The notes beneath the pieces are model-generated. The model saw only the letters and a list, made by a program, of their open reading frames with translations, was not told where the DNA came from and made no database searches. A program made the translations under genes and the position numbers. 64,000 nucleotides of DNA, from positions 682,001 to 746,000 of the forward strand of contig NZ_BMQN01000001.1 of assembly GCF_014648135.1 (NCBI RefSeq), in the 5' to 3' direction. This document shows positions 37,500-48,470 of the stretch, in pieces. Positions within the stretch are counted from its first letter, which is position 1; each line of letters begins with the position of its first letter. Source of the stretch: Deinococcus sedimenti (GTDB taxonomy: Bacteria > Deinococcota > Deinococci > Deinococcales > Deinococcaceae).

Positions 37500-38363
37500 A
37501 TGACCTTTTCCATCGTGGGCCGCGACGCCCGCACGGGCGACCTGGGCGTGGCGGTCGCCAGCAAGTTCCTCGCGGTGGGCGCGCTGGTGCCCTTCGTGCG
37601 CGGCGGCGTGGGGGCCGTCGCCACGCAGAGTTACGTGAACCCCACCTTCGGCCCCGAGGGCCTGCGCCTGCTGGGCAGCGGGCTGGACGCCGACGCCGTG
37701 GGTGCGCACTTCCAGGCGACCGACTCCGGCATCGCGCAGCGGCAGTTCGGACTGGTCGGCGCGGACGGGCGCAGCGCGACCTTCACGGGCGCAGACTGCC
37801 ACGACTGGGCCGGCGGGTACGCCGCCGCCGACGTCGCCATCCAGGGGAATATCCTGGCCGGGCCGGGCGTCGTGGAGGCCATGCGCGCCGCCTGGGAGGC
37901 CGGATCGGACCTCCCGCTGCCCCGGCGCCTGCTAGCGGCCCTGAACGCCGGGGACGCGGCGGGCGGGGACCGGCGCGGGCGGCAGTCGGCGGCCCTGCTG
38001 TGCGCCGGTCCCGGGCGCGGCTACGGCGGTTTGACGGACGACTGGGTGAACCTCCGCGCGGACGATCACGCCGACCCCTGCCGGGAACTGGCGCGGTTGC
38101 TGGACGTGCACGACCTGCTGTTCACCCGCCCCGAAAGCACCCGGCCCCTTTCGGACGAGGAACTCGCGTGGCTGCGCGCCCTGCTGATCACGCAGGGGTA
38201 CGCCACCGCGCTGCCCGGCGGCCCCTGGGACGCGGACACCGAGGCCGCCGCGTGGGCGCTGTTCGGCACCGAGAACCTCGAAGATCGCTGGGTGGGTGGC
38301 GGGCAGGTCGACCCGGTCGCGCTGGCGTACCTGCGCGCCCAGTACCCCACCCCCGTACGCTAG
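37500..38363 (+). CDS. DUF1028 family Ntn-hydrolase-like protein
   Basis: A 287-residue protein. [20 protein letters not shown] and [20 protein letters not shown] are the DUF1028 N-terminus; the family has an Ntn-hydrolase fold with unproven activity. [19 protein letters not shown] and a GRQSAALLC segment are also conserved. The C-terminal 80 residues ([20 protein letters not shown] onward) resemble a small peptidoglycan-binding-like helical domain often fused to DUF1028. Leaderless (TAGCCT 6 bases before the ATG). The next gene, an Rrf2 regulator, has its own promoter. Confidence 0.83.
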   Translation: MTFSIVGRDARTGDLGVAVASKFLAVGALVPFVRGGVGAVATQSYVNPTFGPEGLRLLGSGLDADAVGAHFQATDSGIAQRQFGLVGADGRSATFTGADCHDWAGGYAAADVAIQGNILAGPGVVEAMRAAWEAGSDLPLPRRLLAALNAGDAAGGDRRGRQSAALLCAGPGRGYGGLTDDWVNLRADDHADPCRELARLLDVHDLLFTRPESTRPLSDEELAWLRALLITQGYATALPGGPWDADTEAAAWALFGTENLEDRWVGGGQVDPVALAYLRAQYPTPVR

Positions 38364-38384
38364 CGGCGCGGTACACTGCGCCCC

Positions 38385-38852
38385 ATGCGGCTTTCCGCCA
38401 CCGACGTGTACGCCTTCCAGGCCCTGGGCTTCCTGGGGTCGCAGGCCCTGGACCGCTGGGTGTCCAGCGAGGAGATCAGCGAGGCGACCGGCGTGCACCG
38501 CCCGTACCTCGTGCGCATCCTGGCCGCCCTGACCGCCAAGGGCGTCGTGAAGAGCAAGAAGGGCATCGGCGGCGGGTACGCCCTGGCCCGCAAACCCCAG
38601 CTCATCAGTCTGTGCGAGGTGGTCCGCGCCATCGACGGACCGGTCGCGCCGCTGTCGTGCATCAGCCTGAACTGGCACGAACCCTGCGTGGAAGAGGCGC
38701 GCTGCCACGCCCGCAACACCATCTACACCCGCATGCGCGACGCGATGCTGGGCGTCCTGCAGGAATTCAGCGTGCAGGACCTCGTGCTCGACGCGCAGCA
38801 GGGCGTCAGTTACGGCAACTGCCTGGGGCACCTGCTGAAACCGAACGCCTGA
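38385..38852 (+). CDS. Rrf2 family transcription regulator with conserved cysteines
   Basis: A 155-residue winged-helix regulator. [20 protein letters not shown] and the wing [17 protein letters not shown] are Rrf2 signatures. Three cysteines at [15 protein letters not shown] (about 87, 98, 104) match the spacing used by IscR/NsrR/RsrR to bind an Fe-S cluster, so it may sense iron, NO or redox state. The ATG follows TACACT (38372-38377) by 7 bases, a leaderless start. Repeat R1 copy b follows directly. Its regulon is unknown. Confidence 0.87.
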   Translation: MRLSATDVYAFQALGFLGSQALDRWVSSEEISEATGVHRPYLVRILAALTAKGVVKSKKGIGGGYALARKPQLISLCEVVRAIDGPVAPLSCISLNWHEPCVEEARCHARNTIYTRMRDAMLGVLQEFSVQDLVLDAQQGVSYGNCLGHLLKPNA

Positions 38853-38864
38853 CCCGCACATGAG

Positions 38865-38986
38865 ACGGATTCCGTCTGTTTCGTTCACAACCCGGAAGGA
38901 CACCGTGTTGCGAACTTCACGCCCGGAACCCGTTTTTCTCATGCTCGCTCTGCCCCGCAGCTCTCCGGGTCCGCTCGGGTTGAAAG
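38865..38986 (+). repeat. Small noncoding repeat, family R1, copy b
   Basis: Reads GGATTCCGTCTGTTTCG, CCGGAAGGACACCG, GAACTTCACGCCCGGAACCC and ends GCTCGGGTTGAAAGG. It aligns along its length with copies a (opposite strand) and c, with an extra 20 or so bases before the final block. It fills the gap between the Rrf2 and amidase genes and contains no other feature. Confidence 0.8.
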
Positions 38987-39077
38987 GTGTTGCAACCCTT
39001 CAACCGGAGTTCGGATGAGACGCCCGGCATGGCCTTCCCATCCGGGAAACGCGCGCCGGGCGGTACACTTCCCGGCA

Positions 39078-40211
39078 GTGAACAGCCCCGCGAAGGACCG
39101 CATGATCAGGACCGTGAGAACCATCCTGCTGGGCAGCATGCTGCTCGGTGGCGCCCAAGCCGCCCCCCGGGTGGGTCAGCACGACGGCTTCACGCGACTG
39201 GTGTTCAACCTGCCGACCGTGACGACCGCCAGCAGCAAGGTCACCGGCCAGAGCGTGACGGTCACGCTGGGCGCGGCCCTGAGTGCCGAGCAGGGCCCCC
39301 TGAGCGCCCCTGGCGTCACGGCGTACGCGGTGGCGGGCCGCACGGTGACCGTCACCCTGGCCAAGGGGCACGGGAGTGCGAAGGTCAGCGTCCTGCCCGC
39401 CGCGTCCGGTCAGTCGGCCCGGTTGGTCATTGATGTGCCCAGCAGTGTCGCTGCGGCCGCGGTCCCGGTCCGGCCTCCGGCTGCGGCGACCCCATCCCCT
39501 GTGGTGCGTCCGGCGTCCACGTCCGTCGTGCGGCCCCGCATCGTGCTGGACCCCGGGCATGGCGGCGTCGACCCGGGCGCGGTCAGCCGCTGGGTGAAGG
39601 AGGAGGACGTCACGCTGGATGTGGCGCTGCGCACCCGCGCGGAACTCCTGACGCACGGCGTGGACGTCGTCCTGACCCGCAGCCGCGACGAGCACCTCAG
39701 CGCGGACAAGAAACGGGACCTCGCGGCGCGTTCCGGCATGGCGAACAACGGCGTCGTGAGTGCCTTCGTGAGCATCCACGTGAACTCCGCCAGTCCGTCC
39801 GCGCAGGGCATCGAGACGTACTACTTCGGGCAGCCGCTCGCGGGCGGAAACCGTAGCCTCGCCGTGCTGGAAAACGGGGGCGGCAGCGTCGGCCTGGAAC
39901 TGACGCGGCAGGCGTCCGGCACCGCGCAGAAGGAACTGGGCGACATCCTCGCGCAGGCGAAGATCGCGTTCAGCCGCCAGCTGGCGCAGAAGGTCCAGGC
40001 CCGACTGATCGCCGCGACGGGCGCCGTGAACCGCGGCGTGCAGACCGACGCGTTCTACGTCATCAAGAACCCCACCACGCCCGCCATCCTGGTCGAACTG
40101 GGCTTCGGGTCCAGTCCCGTCGAGGGCCCGAAGCTCGCCAGCGCCGCGTACCGCGAGGTGCTGGCGCAGGCGCTGGCCCGCGCGATCCTGGACTTCCTGA
40201 ATACCAAATGA
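39078..40211 (+). CDS. N-acetylmuramoyl-L-alanine amidase (AmiC/Amidase_3 family)
   Basis: Cleaves the amide between MurNAc and the stem peptide in peptidoglycan, acting outside the membrane. A signal peptide (IRTVRTILLGSMLLGGAQAA) is followed by a roughly 100-residue N-domain of AMIN-like beta strands and a Pro/Ala linker. The Zn-dependent catalytic domain begins IVLDPGHGGVDPGA (Zn His), then KEEDVTLDVALR (Zn Glu), VSIHVNS (Zn His) and ILVELGF (catalytic Glu). The GTG is chosen because TACACT (39064-39069) is 8 bases upstream; an internal ATG 8 codons later is the alternative. Total length 377 residues from this start. Confidence 0.9.
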   Translation: MNSPAKDRMIRTVRTILLGSMLLGGAQAAPRVGQHDGFTRLVFNLPTVTTASSKVTGQSVTVTLGAALSAEQGPLSAPGVTAYAVAGRTVTVTLAKGHGSAKVSVLPAASGQSARLVIDVPSSVAAAAVPVRPPAAATPSPVVRPASTSVVRPRIVLDPGHGGVDPGAVSRWVKEEDVTLDVALRTRAELLTHGVDVVLTRSRDEHLSADKKRDLAARSGMANNGVVSAFVSIHVNSASPSAQGIETYYFGQPLAGGNRSLAVLENGGGSVGLELTRQASGTAQKELGDILAQAKIAFSRQLAQKVQARLIAATGAVNRGVQTDAFYVIKNPTTPAILVELGFGSSPVEGPKLASAAYREVLAQALARAILDFLNTK

Positions 40212-40256
40212 CCTGATTACGAAGCGACCTGCGCTCGACGCGAGCCGGACTTGAAC

Positions 40257-40285
40257 GCGCGCCCCCTTCTGCACTGGGGGCGCGC
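40257..40285. terminator. Hairpin terminator between convergent genes
   Basis: A 10-bp stem GCGCGCCCCC/GGGGGCGCGC with a 9-base loop sits between the convergent amidase and phoX operons. There is no U-tract, but it can serve both strands. Confidence 0.6.
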
Positions 40286-40303
40286 TCGTGTCCAGGGTCC
40301 GGG

Positions 40304-40636
40304 TCAGTCGGGCTGATTGACCGGGCGGGCGTGGTCCAGCCAGCCCCAGTCGCGCAGGTACGCGCGGAAGTCGCTCAGCAGGTCGGCGGCCTCCGTGCGC
40401 TCCTGCTCGGGCAGGGTGCGCAGCCACGCCTCGCCGGTCAGGCGGGTGTAGGCCAGCAGCGGCGCCGGTTCGCCCAGGTGTGCTTCCAGGCTGTCCAGCA
40501 GGTCCTCGGCGCGTGCGCGGGTCCAGGGGCGCTGGCGGGCCAGTTCGTTCAGGTAGTCGGCGGCGGCGTGTTCCAGCAGCGCGGGACGACCGACGATCCA
40601 GGGGGCCTTCACGGGGGGCAGGCCAGCTGCGGTCAC
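40304..40636 (-). CDS. Small hypothetical protein coupled to phoX
   Basis: A 110-residue helical protein (LLEHAAADYLNELARQRPWT onward). Its helical make-up is vaguely like the core-binding domain of tyrosine recombinases, but there is no catalytic domain and I do not assign a family. The GTG start overlaps the phoX stop (GTGA), so it is translated with the phosphatase and probably serves phosphate metabolism in some way; that is inference from position only. Confidence 0.55.
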   Translation of the reverse strand: MTAAGLPPVKAPWIVGRPALLEHAAADYLNELARQRPWTRARAEDLLDSLEAHLGEPAPLLAYTRLTGEAWLRTLPEQERTEAADLLSDFRAYLRDWGWLDHARPVNQPD

Positions 40637-42327
40637 GCGCGCCATCCGGGGAAGCCCTCGATGGCGACCAGCGTGGGGCGCGGGACGTTGCTGCCGGCCT
40701 TCGCGGCGAAGTTCGAGCGGAGCTTGTCGAGGCTCTCGCTGTCCTCGCCGGGGTGCTGGATCGCCAGGAACAGCGTCTTGCCGTCGGGCGACCAGACGGG
40801 GCCGGTCATCTCGGCGTCCACCGGGCCGATCGCGAAGCGGTACGCCTTCCCGGCGTTGGGTCCCTCGGTGGGGAAGAAGAACATGGCGTTGTTCCCGTGG
40901 AAACCCTTGATGGGGTTGGTGCTCAGGTCGCTGTTGTCCGTGACCATCCACAGGTTCCCGTACGGGTCGAACACGAGGTTGTCGGGGCTGGCGAAGCCGC
41001 TCTGCGGGCCGCCCACGGCGAACACCTCCCACAGGAACGTCTGCGCGGTCCAGTCGTCCCCCGCTTCGCGGAACTTGATGATCTGCCCGAAGTAGTTGCC
41101 GTGCTTGCTGTTGTTCGTCAGGGCGACGTACACCTCGCCGGTGCGGGGGTGGATCTCGATGTCCTCCGGGCGGTCGACCGGGGTGCCGCCCACCGCCAGA
41201 GCGCTGGCGCGGGCGTCGGCGAGCACGTCCGCCTGACTGGCGAACAGGGCCTTGCCGTCGGCGCCCTTGGCTTCCTGCAGTTTCTTGTTGCGGTCGTAGT
41301 CCAGCAGCACCCAGCTGCCGTTGCCGAAGTTCGCCACATACAGGTCGCCGTCTTCCAGCAGCTTCAGGTTCGAGGCGCGGTCTTTCGGGTCGTACTTGCC
41401 GCGCGACACGAACTTGTACACGCAGGAGTCCTGCATGTCGTCGCCCATGTAGCCCACGACGCGGCCGTCGGCGGCGACGGTCACGGCGACGTTCTCGTGC
41501 CGGAAGCGGCCCATCGCGGTGCGCTTCTTCGGGGTGGACCTGGGGTCGAAGGGGTCGATCTCGGTCACCCAGCCCTGGTGCATGGCCTCGTACCCGCTGC
41601 CGGCCCAGGCCTTGGTGTAGCCGTCCACGTTCTCCTCGCAGGTCAGGAGGGTGCCCCAGGGGGTCTGTCCGCCCGAGCAGTTGCCGACGGTGCCCTTGAC
41701 CATCGTGGCGCCCTTCACGGCGGCCGATCCGCGCGCCGGGCCGGTCAGTTCGATGTCCGTCAGCGCGTCGATGCGGCGGTTCCGGGGGTCAGGCACGATG
41801 GCCCACTTGCCGCCTTCCCTGCGCACGTGCACCACGCTGACGCCCATGGCTTCCATCTCGGCCCTGATCTGGCCGGGCGTGCGGTTCTTCGTATCGCCGC
41901 CGACGAACAGGGCGTTCACGTACTCGTGGTTGATGGTCAGCAGCGCGTCCGTGCTGCTCTGGCCACCCTCGAGCATGTCGATGGGGAAGAAACCGATGTA
42001 ATCGTGGTTGAAGCCGATCTCGCGCCCGGCGTCGGTGAAGGTTTCACCCCAGGGGGCCAGCACCTGGTAGCGGAATCCGGCGGGCAGGGTCAGGGCGTCG
42101 GCGTTCCCGGTGGGAATCGCGCGGAACGGGGCGACCGTCTGGGGTTTCACGGTCTTTGGGTCCACGGTGCTGGGGCCGCCGTTGTTCACGGCGTCGGCCT
42201 CGCTGATGGTCAGGGGCAGGGTGATCGCGGCGGCGGTGGCGGCGGCGCTGCCCAGTGCGCTGCGGCGGGTGAGTCTGGTGTCCAGCAGTCGGTGCCAGAA
42301 GCTGGCGGTGCCCGTGTCCTGTGTCAT
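40633..42327 (-). CDS. phoX: PhoX family (DUF839) alkaline phosphatase
   Basis: Exported Ca/Fe-dependent phosphatase that releases phosphate from organic esters. The N-terminus carries a twin-arginine signal, RLTRRSALGSAAATAAAI, so it is folded before export. PhoX features include GFNHDYIGFFPID, LLTINHEYVNALFV, LLTCEENVDGYTKAWAG and DGRVVGYMGDD, and the late DRPEDIEIHPRTGEVYVALT motif typical of the PhoX active-site beta-propeller. The 564-residue length is normal for the class. The ATG is selected to retain the Tat motif. Three 11-bp-spaced TGAC-type repeats at 42360-42388 suggest PhoB control. Its stop overlaps the small downstream gene. Confidence 0.87.
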   Translation of the reverse strand: MTQDTGTASFWHRLLDTRLTRRSALGSAAATAAAITLPLTISEADAVNNGGPSTVDPKTVKPQTVAPFRAIPTGNADALTLPAGFRYQVLAPWGETFTDAGREIGFNHDYIGFFPIDMLEGGQSSTDALLTINHEYVNALFVGGDTKNRTPGQIRAEMEAMGVSVVHVRREGGKWAIVPDPRNRRIDALTDIELTGPARGSAAVKGATMVKGTVGNCSGGQTPWGTLLTCEENVDGYTKAWAGSGYEAMHQGWVTEIDPFDPRSTPKKRTAMGRFRHENVAVTVAADGRVVGYMGDDMQDSCVYKFVSRGKYDPKDRASNLKLLEDGDLYVANFGNGSWVLLDYDRNKKLQEAKGADGKALFASQADVLADARASALAVGGTPVDRPEDIEIHPRTGEVYVALTNNSKHGNYFGQIIKFREAGDDWTAQTFLWEVFAVGGPQSGFASPDNLVFDPYGNLWMVTDNSDLSTNPIKGFHGNNAMFFFPTEGPNAGKAYRFAIGPVDAEMTGPVWSPDGKTLFLAIQHPGEDSESLDKLRSNFAAKAGSNVPRPTLVAIEGFPGWRA

Positions 42328-42359
42328 GCGCCGAAGGATGCCGCCCCTGTGTGACGTGA

Positions 42360-42388
42360 GGGTCAATTCGGTGTCAGGTGCCTGTCAG
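42360..42388 (-). promoter_or_regulatory. Pho-box-like triple direct repeat upstream of phoX
   Basis: On the minus strand CTGACAG, CTGACAC and TTGACCC begin exactly 11 bases apart (left ends 42382, 42371, 42360 on the plus strand). That is the architecture of PhoB/PhoP boxes, direct repeats with one helical turn of spacing. It lies 33 bases before the phoX start, in a place that fits activator binding next to a promoter. Confidence 0.65.
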
Positions 42389-42536
42389 GCGGCCGCGGGT
42401 ATGGTTGCCGCGGCAGTCCCCCCGGAAGGGGGGTGCAGGCCAGTTTGACGCATTTGTCGTGCGCCATCGGTTCTGCCACGCTTAATATGAAACTGTTTCA
42501 ACCTCTGCCCTTCGGGGCGGCAGGTCGGAAAGGAGC

Positions 42537-42827
42537 ATGACTTTGGAAACCCTGCGCGTGTCCGGCACTTCCCGCCCCAATGCCATCGCCGGTGCTATCG
42601 CCGCCCTCCTGCGTTCGCAGGGTCAGGTGGAAATTCAGGCGATCGGTCCGGCGGCCGTCAATCAGGCGGTCAAGGCCCTCGCCATCGCCCGCGGGTATCT
42701 GGTGGGGGACCGCCTGGATCTGTACACCCAGCCGGAATTCGTGAAGCTCGACGTGCACGAGGAGGAACGCACCGCCGTGCGCTTCTTCGTGCAGGGCATA
42801 CCGGCTCCGGTGACCACTCAGAGCTGA
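42537..42827 (+). CDS. spoVS: SpoVS-like (stage V sporulation protein S family) protein
   Basis: A 96-residue Alba-like fold protein. TLRVSGTSRPNAIAGAIAAL and IQAIGPAAVNQAVKALAIAR match SpoVS almost throughout its length. SpoVS acts in Bacillus sporulation, but homologues in non-sporulating Deinococcus-Thermus are thought to bind nucleic acid. An AAGGAG Shine-Dalgarno 5 bases from the ATG marks a leadered transcript. An AT-rich TTAATATG patch about 55 bases upstream is the likeliest promoter region. Divergent from phoX, with the Pho-box between. Confidence 0.92.
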   Translation: MTLETLRVSGTSRPNAIAGAIAALLRSQGQVEIQAIGPAAVNQAVKALAIARGYLVGDRLDLYTQPEFVKLDVHEEERTAVRFFVQGIPAPVTTQS

Positions 42828-42840
42828 CAAGACCCCCAAA

Positions 42841-42874
42841 GCGGCGCGGACCGGTTCAGGCTGGTCCGCGCCGC
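42841..42874 (+). terminator. Terminator hairpin of spoVS
   Basis: A perfect 12-bp stem GCGGCGCGGACC/GGTCCGCGCCGC with a 10-base loop follows spoVS by 13 bases. It lacks a U-tract but is very stable. Confidence 0.65.
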
Positions 42875-42975
42875 TCATCTGATGTCTGGCGCGGTGCTTG
42901 CCTCAAGACCAGATCGACGGGATTTCATAAAACCTGAGTCTGTTGCACTAAGATATGAGCAGGAGGCAGTCTGAC

Positions 42976-43659
42976 ATGGAATTCCTCGGCCCCTACACCC
43001 CCCTGATCCTGATCATCCTGGTCGCGTCCCTCGTCATCCAGGGCTCACTGACCCGCACCTACCGCCGCTGGAGCGGCGTGCGCAACCCCCGCAACCTCAC
43101 CGGCGAGCAGGTCGCCCGCATGATGCTCGACGCCAACGGACTCGGGCACGTCCCCGTGAACGCCGTCCGCGGCAACCTCAGCGACCACTACGACCCGCTG
43201 CGCAAGACCATCAACCTCAGCGAGGGCGTGTACAGCGTCCCCAGCGTCGCTGCCATGGCCATCGCCGCGCACGAGGTCGGGCACGCCATCCAGGACCGCG
43301 TCCGCATGCCCGCGCTGGTCGCCCGCGGCCGCATGGCCGTCCCGCTGAGCCTCGGCATGAACCTCGCGCCGCTGCTCGTCATGGCCGGGATCTTCCTGCA
43401 ACTGACCGGCCTGCTGTGGCTGGGCGTCGTCCTGTTCGGCGCGGCCCTGCTGTTCCACCTGGTCACGCTGCCCGTCGAATTCGACGCCAGCCGCCGCGCC
43501 CTGGCCTACCTGAATCAGACGGGACTGAGCGGCAGCCCCGAGGCCACCAGCGGCGCCCGCAGCGTCCTGACCGCTGCCGCTCTGACCTACGTCGCGGGCT
43601 TCGCCATGGCCCTCGCGCAGTTCCTGAACATCTTCAGCATCGCCCGCAACAGCGCCTGA
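42976..43659 (+). CDS. Membrane zinc metallopeptidase (Zn_peptidase_2 family)
   Basis: A 227-residue inner-membrane protein. An N-terminal helix (about 8-25) precedes a domain with AAHEVGHAIQ, the HEXXH zinc motif at about residue 98. Helices at about 125-165 and 195-222 follow. The family (YugP-like) is widespread, function unclear. The start is ATG with AGGAGG 9 bases upstream; an ATG seven codons earlier directly abuts TAAGAT and would overlap the promoter and Shine-Dalgarno. It ends at a U-tracted terminator. Confidence 0.85.
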   Translation: MEFLGPYTPLILIILVASLVIQGSLTRTYRRWSGVRNPRNLTGEQVARMMLDANGLGHVPVNAVRGNLSDHYDPLRKTINLSEGVYSVPSVAAMAIAAHEVGHAIQDRVRMPALVARGRMAVPLSLGMNLAPLLVMAGIFLQLTGLLWLGVVLFGAALLFHLVTLPVEFDASRRALAYLNQTGLSGSPEATSGARSVLTAAALTYVAGFAMALAQFLNIFSIARNSA

Positions 43660-43671
43660 ACGCACGAGTAA

Positions 43672-43702
43672 ACCGCCCCAGCCAAGGCCGGGGCGGTTTT
43701 TT
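43672..43702 (+). terminator. Intrinsic terminator of the Zn peptidase gene
   Basis: Stem CCGCCCC/GGGGCGG with a 10-base loop is followed by TTTTTT, a textbook intrinsic terminator for the plus strand. The convergent SufT operon ends just beyond it. Confidence 0.9.
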
Positions 43703-43712
43703 CAGGCTGGAT

Positions 43713-44063
43713 TCAGACGTTGAAGCCGAACATGCGCATCTGGCGCTTGCCGTCCTCGGTCATCTTGTCCGGACCCCATGGTGGCGTCCACACGAACTCC
43801 ACGTTCACCTCGCTGACGCCGTCCAGGCGGCCCACGGCGAGCTCCGCGTCGCTGCGGATCAGGTCCTGCACCGGGCAGCCCACGCTGGTCAGGGTCATGG
43901 TGATCTCCACCACGCCGGACTCCTGCACCTCGACGCCGTAGATCAGACCTAAGTCCACCACGTTCACCGGGATTTCCGGGTCCTTCACGACCTTCAGGGC
44001 CTCCAGCACCTGCGCCTCGCTGGGCAGGCCCGCCGGGGTGGGCACGTTCTCGGGCGCGGTCAT
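43713..44063 (-). CDS. MIP18/SufT-family metal-sulfur cluster assembly protein
   Basis: A 116-residue protein of the MIP18 (PaaD/SufT-like) family. VVDLGLIYGVEVQ and MTLTSVGCPVQDLI (with the conserved Cys) and VEFVWTPPWGPDKMT are diagnostic. Such proteins help Fe-S cluster assembly or maturation. The ATG shares one base with the TGA of the rhodanese gene upstream (TGATG), so both are expected to be cotranslated. Coupling of sulfur transfer (rhodanese) with Fe-S assembly fits a functional pair. Confidence 0.88.
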   Translation of the reverse strand: MTAPENVPTPAGLPSEAQVLEALKVVKDPEIPVNVVDLGLIYGVEVQESGVVEITMTLTSVGCPVQDLIRSDAELAVGRLDGVSEVNVEFVWTPPWGPDKMTEDGKRQMRMFGFNV

Positions 44064-44377
44064 CAGTTCCCGCCCTGCACGCTGGGCAGCCCGTCCTGCA
44101 CCCACGCCATCGTGCCGCCCGCGAGGTTCACGACCGAATCGTACCCCTGCGCCTTCAGGAACTCGCCCGCGCGGGCGCTGCGCGCGCCACTGCGGCAGAT
44201 CATGACCAGTTCACGGTCCTTCGGGAGTTCCGCATAGCGGGCCTCGAACTCGCTCAGGGGGATCAGCTGCGCGCCCTCGGCGTGCACCTCGTCGAATTCG
44301 TTCTGCTCGCGGACGTCCACGAGCAGCGCGCCCTGCTGCACGCGGCGCTGCCCTTCCTGTGGGGTGACTTCTTCCAT
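44063..44377 (-). CDS. Rhodanese-like sulfurtransferase
   Basis: A 104-residue single-domain rhodanese. LLVDVREQNEFDEVH is the conserved entry and VMICRSGARSARAG the active-site loop with catalytic Cys, a GlpE-like arrangement. It moves sulfane sulfur in the cytosol. Leaderless: TATGCT (44385-44390) is 7 bases before the ATG. It is first in a two-gene operon with the SufT-like gene and divergent from a second rhodanese-like gene. Confidence 0.88.
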   Translation of the reverse strand: MEEVTPQEGQRRVQQGALLVDVREQNEFDEVHAEGAQLIPLSEFEARYAELPKDRELVMICRSGARSARAGEFLKAQGYDSVVNLAGGTMAWVQDGLPSVQGGN

Positions 44378-44384
44378 GCGGCCC

Positions 44385-44431
44385 AGCATACCCGAGCGCA
44401 CGGGTCGGAATGTGCCGCGTGCGCGTATCCT
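44385..44431. promoter_or_regulatory. Divergent leaderless promoters of two rhodanese genes
   Basis: TATGCT on the minus strand (44385-44390, 7 bases from the ATG) and TATCCT on the plus strand (44426-44431, 6 bases from the ATG) serve two rhodanese-like genes transcribed apart from a 60-base gap. Confidence 0.7.
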
Positions 44432-44437
44432 GCGCGC

Positions 44438-44722
44438 ATGACCCTGCCCGAAGGTGCCACCGTCATCGACCTGCGCCCGGAGGACCTGCGCGCCGCCGAA
44501 CCGCTGGCCGGGCTGACCGCGCTGCCCGTGCGCGCCGTGAGCCTCCAGACCATCGAGGACGGCGCGCACGGCCTGACCCCGGACCTGGGCCCGCTGATCG
44601 TGATCTGCGAGCGCGGCGTGCGCTCCGGTCTGGCTGCCCGCTACCTGTTGGCGGACGGGCTGGACGCGCGGGCGTACCCCGGAGGCGTGCCCGCGCTGAA
44701 AGCCGCGGTGAACGGCACCTGA
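44438..44722 (+). CDS. Short rhodanese-like protein
   Basis: A 94-residue protein. ATVIDLRPEDLRAAEPLAGL and VICERGVRSGLAARYL correspond to the rhodanese entry and catalytic Cys loop, but the active-site loop (CERGVRS) has changed charge pattern relative to the neighbour (CRSGARS). It may be a weak sulfurtransferase or a Cys-based binding protein. Leaderless (TATCCT 6 bases before the ATG). Repeat R1 copy c begins just after its stop. Confidence 0.78.
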   Translation: MTLPEGATVIDLRPEDLRAAEPLAGLTALPVRAVSLQTIEDGAHGLTPDLGPLIVICERGVRSGLAARYLLADGLDARAYPGGVPALKAAVNGT

Positions 44723-44723
44723 T

Positions 44724-44826
44724 CCGGATTCCGTCTGGTTCGTCCGCAGATGAGGACATGACCGATCTGCCCACTCCACGCCCGGAATCCTCGCCCCTCC
44801 CACGCGCATCCGCTCGGATTGACCGG
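44724..44826 (+). repeat. Small noncoding repeat, family R1, copy c
   Basis: Reads GGATTCCGTCTGGTTCG, GATCTGCCCACTCCACGC, CCGGAATCC and ends CGCTCGGATTGACC. Aligns end to end with copies a and b. It fills the gap after the short rhodanese gene; no gene is visible between it and the aminotransferase start. Confidence 0.8.
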
Positions 44827-44905
44827 CGTGCTCAACCCAGTTCATCGCAGTCCAGCTGACCCGGCGGGGACGCCTTTCACGCTGGGGGGCTCTAGACTGA
44901 CCGTC

Positions 44906-46366
<1,461 letters not shown>

Positions 46367-46377
46367 CCACCAGCACT

Positions 46378-46426
46378 CAGACAGGCCGCGCCTCCGTGAG
46401 TGACCTCCGGGAGTGCGGCCTGTCTG
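46378..46426. terminator. Bidirectional hairpin between convergent genes
   Basis: A 12-bp stem CAGACAGGCCGC/GCGGCCTGTCTG with a 25-base loop separates the aminotransferase from the convergent hypothetical gene. Confidence 0.6.
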
Positions 46427-46441
46427 CTGGTCTGCGGCCGA

Positions 46442-46960
46442 TCAGGCGAGGCCGCAGGCGCGCTGCACGAGCAGGTGCAGTTCGTCCCGCCCCAGGCGCC
46501 GGACCTCCAGCGCGAGGTCGCCCGGCAGTTCACTCAGGCCCGGCACGATCGGCACGAACCGCAGCTCCGGGCGGCAGATCAGGTCCCGCGCGGCCGTCAG
46601 CGCCAGCGTGAAATCCACCCGCAACTCGTAGTGGGCGTTCAGCTCGGCCCGCAGCGGTTCCGTCTCACCCGCCAGCAGCGCCACCAGCGCCGGGTGCGGC
46701 GCGAACCCGTCCTCCAGGTGCCGGGCCGTGCGAGTGACGTCCAGGAAGATTCCGGCGCCGGGCAGCACGTACCCGCTCACGCGGCGGCGGCACAGGTCCG
46801 GGCTGTCCCCGCGCACCAGCGTCACCTGCCGCCCCGCGCGGGCCGCGCCGCCCAGCAGCGCCCACAGCCGCCCCAGGCTGGAGTACCGGGCCAGTTCGAC
46901 GTGCCCCGCCGGTTTCTGCGGGAGGGGCCGGGTGGGGCGTTCGGTGGCGGGGGAGGGCAC
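46442..46960 (-). CDS. Hypothetical protein
   Basis: A 172-residue soluble protein that I do not recognise. It begins with a Pro-rich segment, then [36 protein letters not shown] and [20 protein letters not shown]. The gene is clearly real, because a GTG start has TACGAT (46967-46972) exactly 6 bases upstream on the minus strand, and the frame is long and codon-biased. An ATG nine codons further up would precede the -10 and is rejected. Divergent from the acyl-CoA dehydrogenase. Confidence 0.65.
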   Translation of the reverse strand: MPSPATERPTRPLPQKPAGHVELARYSSLGRLWALLGGAARAGRQVTLVRGDSPDLCRRRVSGYVLPGAGIFLDVTRTARHLEDGFAPHPALVALLAGETEPLRAELNAHYELRVDFTLALTAARDLICRPELRFVPIVPGLSELPGDLALEVRRLGRDELHLLVQRACGLA

Positions 46961-47061
46961 GCCCGCATCGTACGGCGCGCGGACCATCCGTGAAGGTGAC
47001 GTGAACCGGAACCGGGCCGCCTGATGCAGTCCGCCCCCACCCGGACGCGATACAAGGAATC

Positions 47062-48411
<1,350 letters not shown>

Positions 48412-48470
48412 CCGCCGGTCCGGTGTGAATTGAAGCGGTCCACGCGCCGACCCGTCCGTATGCTGCGCGC

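Noticed and set aside
40304..40636. Phage integrase-like (SAM-like core-binding) reading of the small gene after phoX
   Set aside because: There is no catalytic recombinase domain, and the helical similarity is too general to assign.
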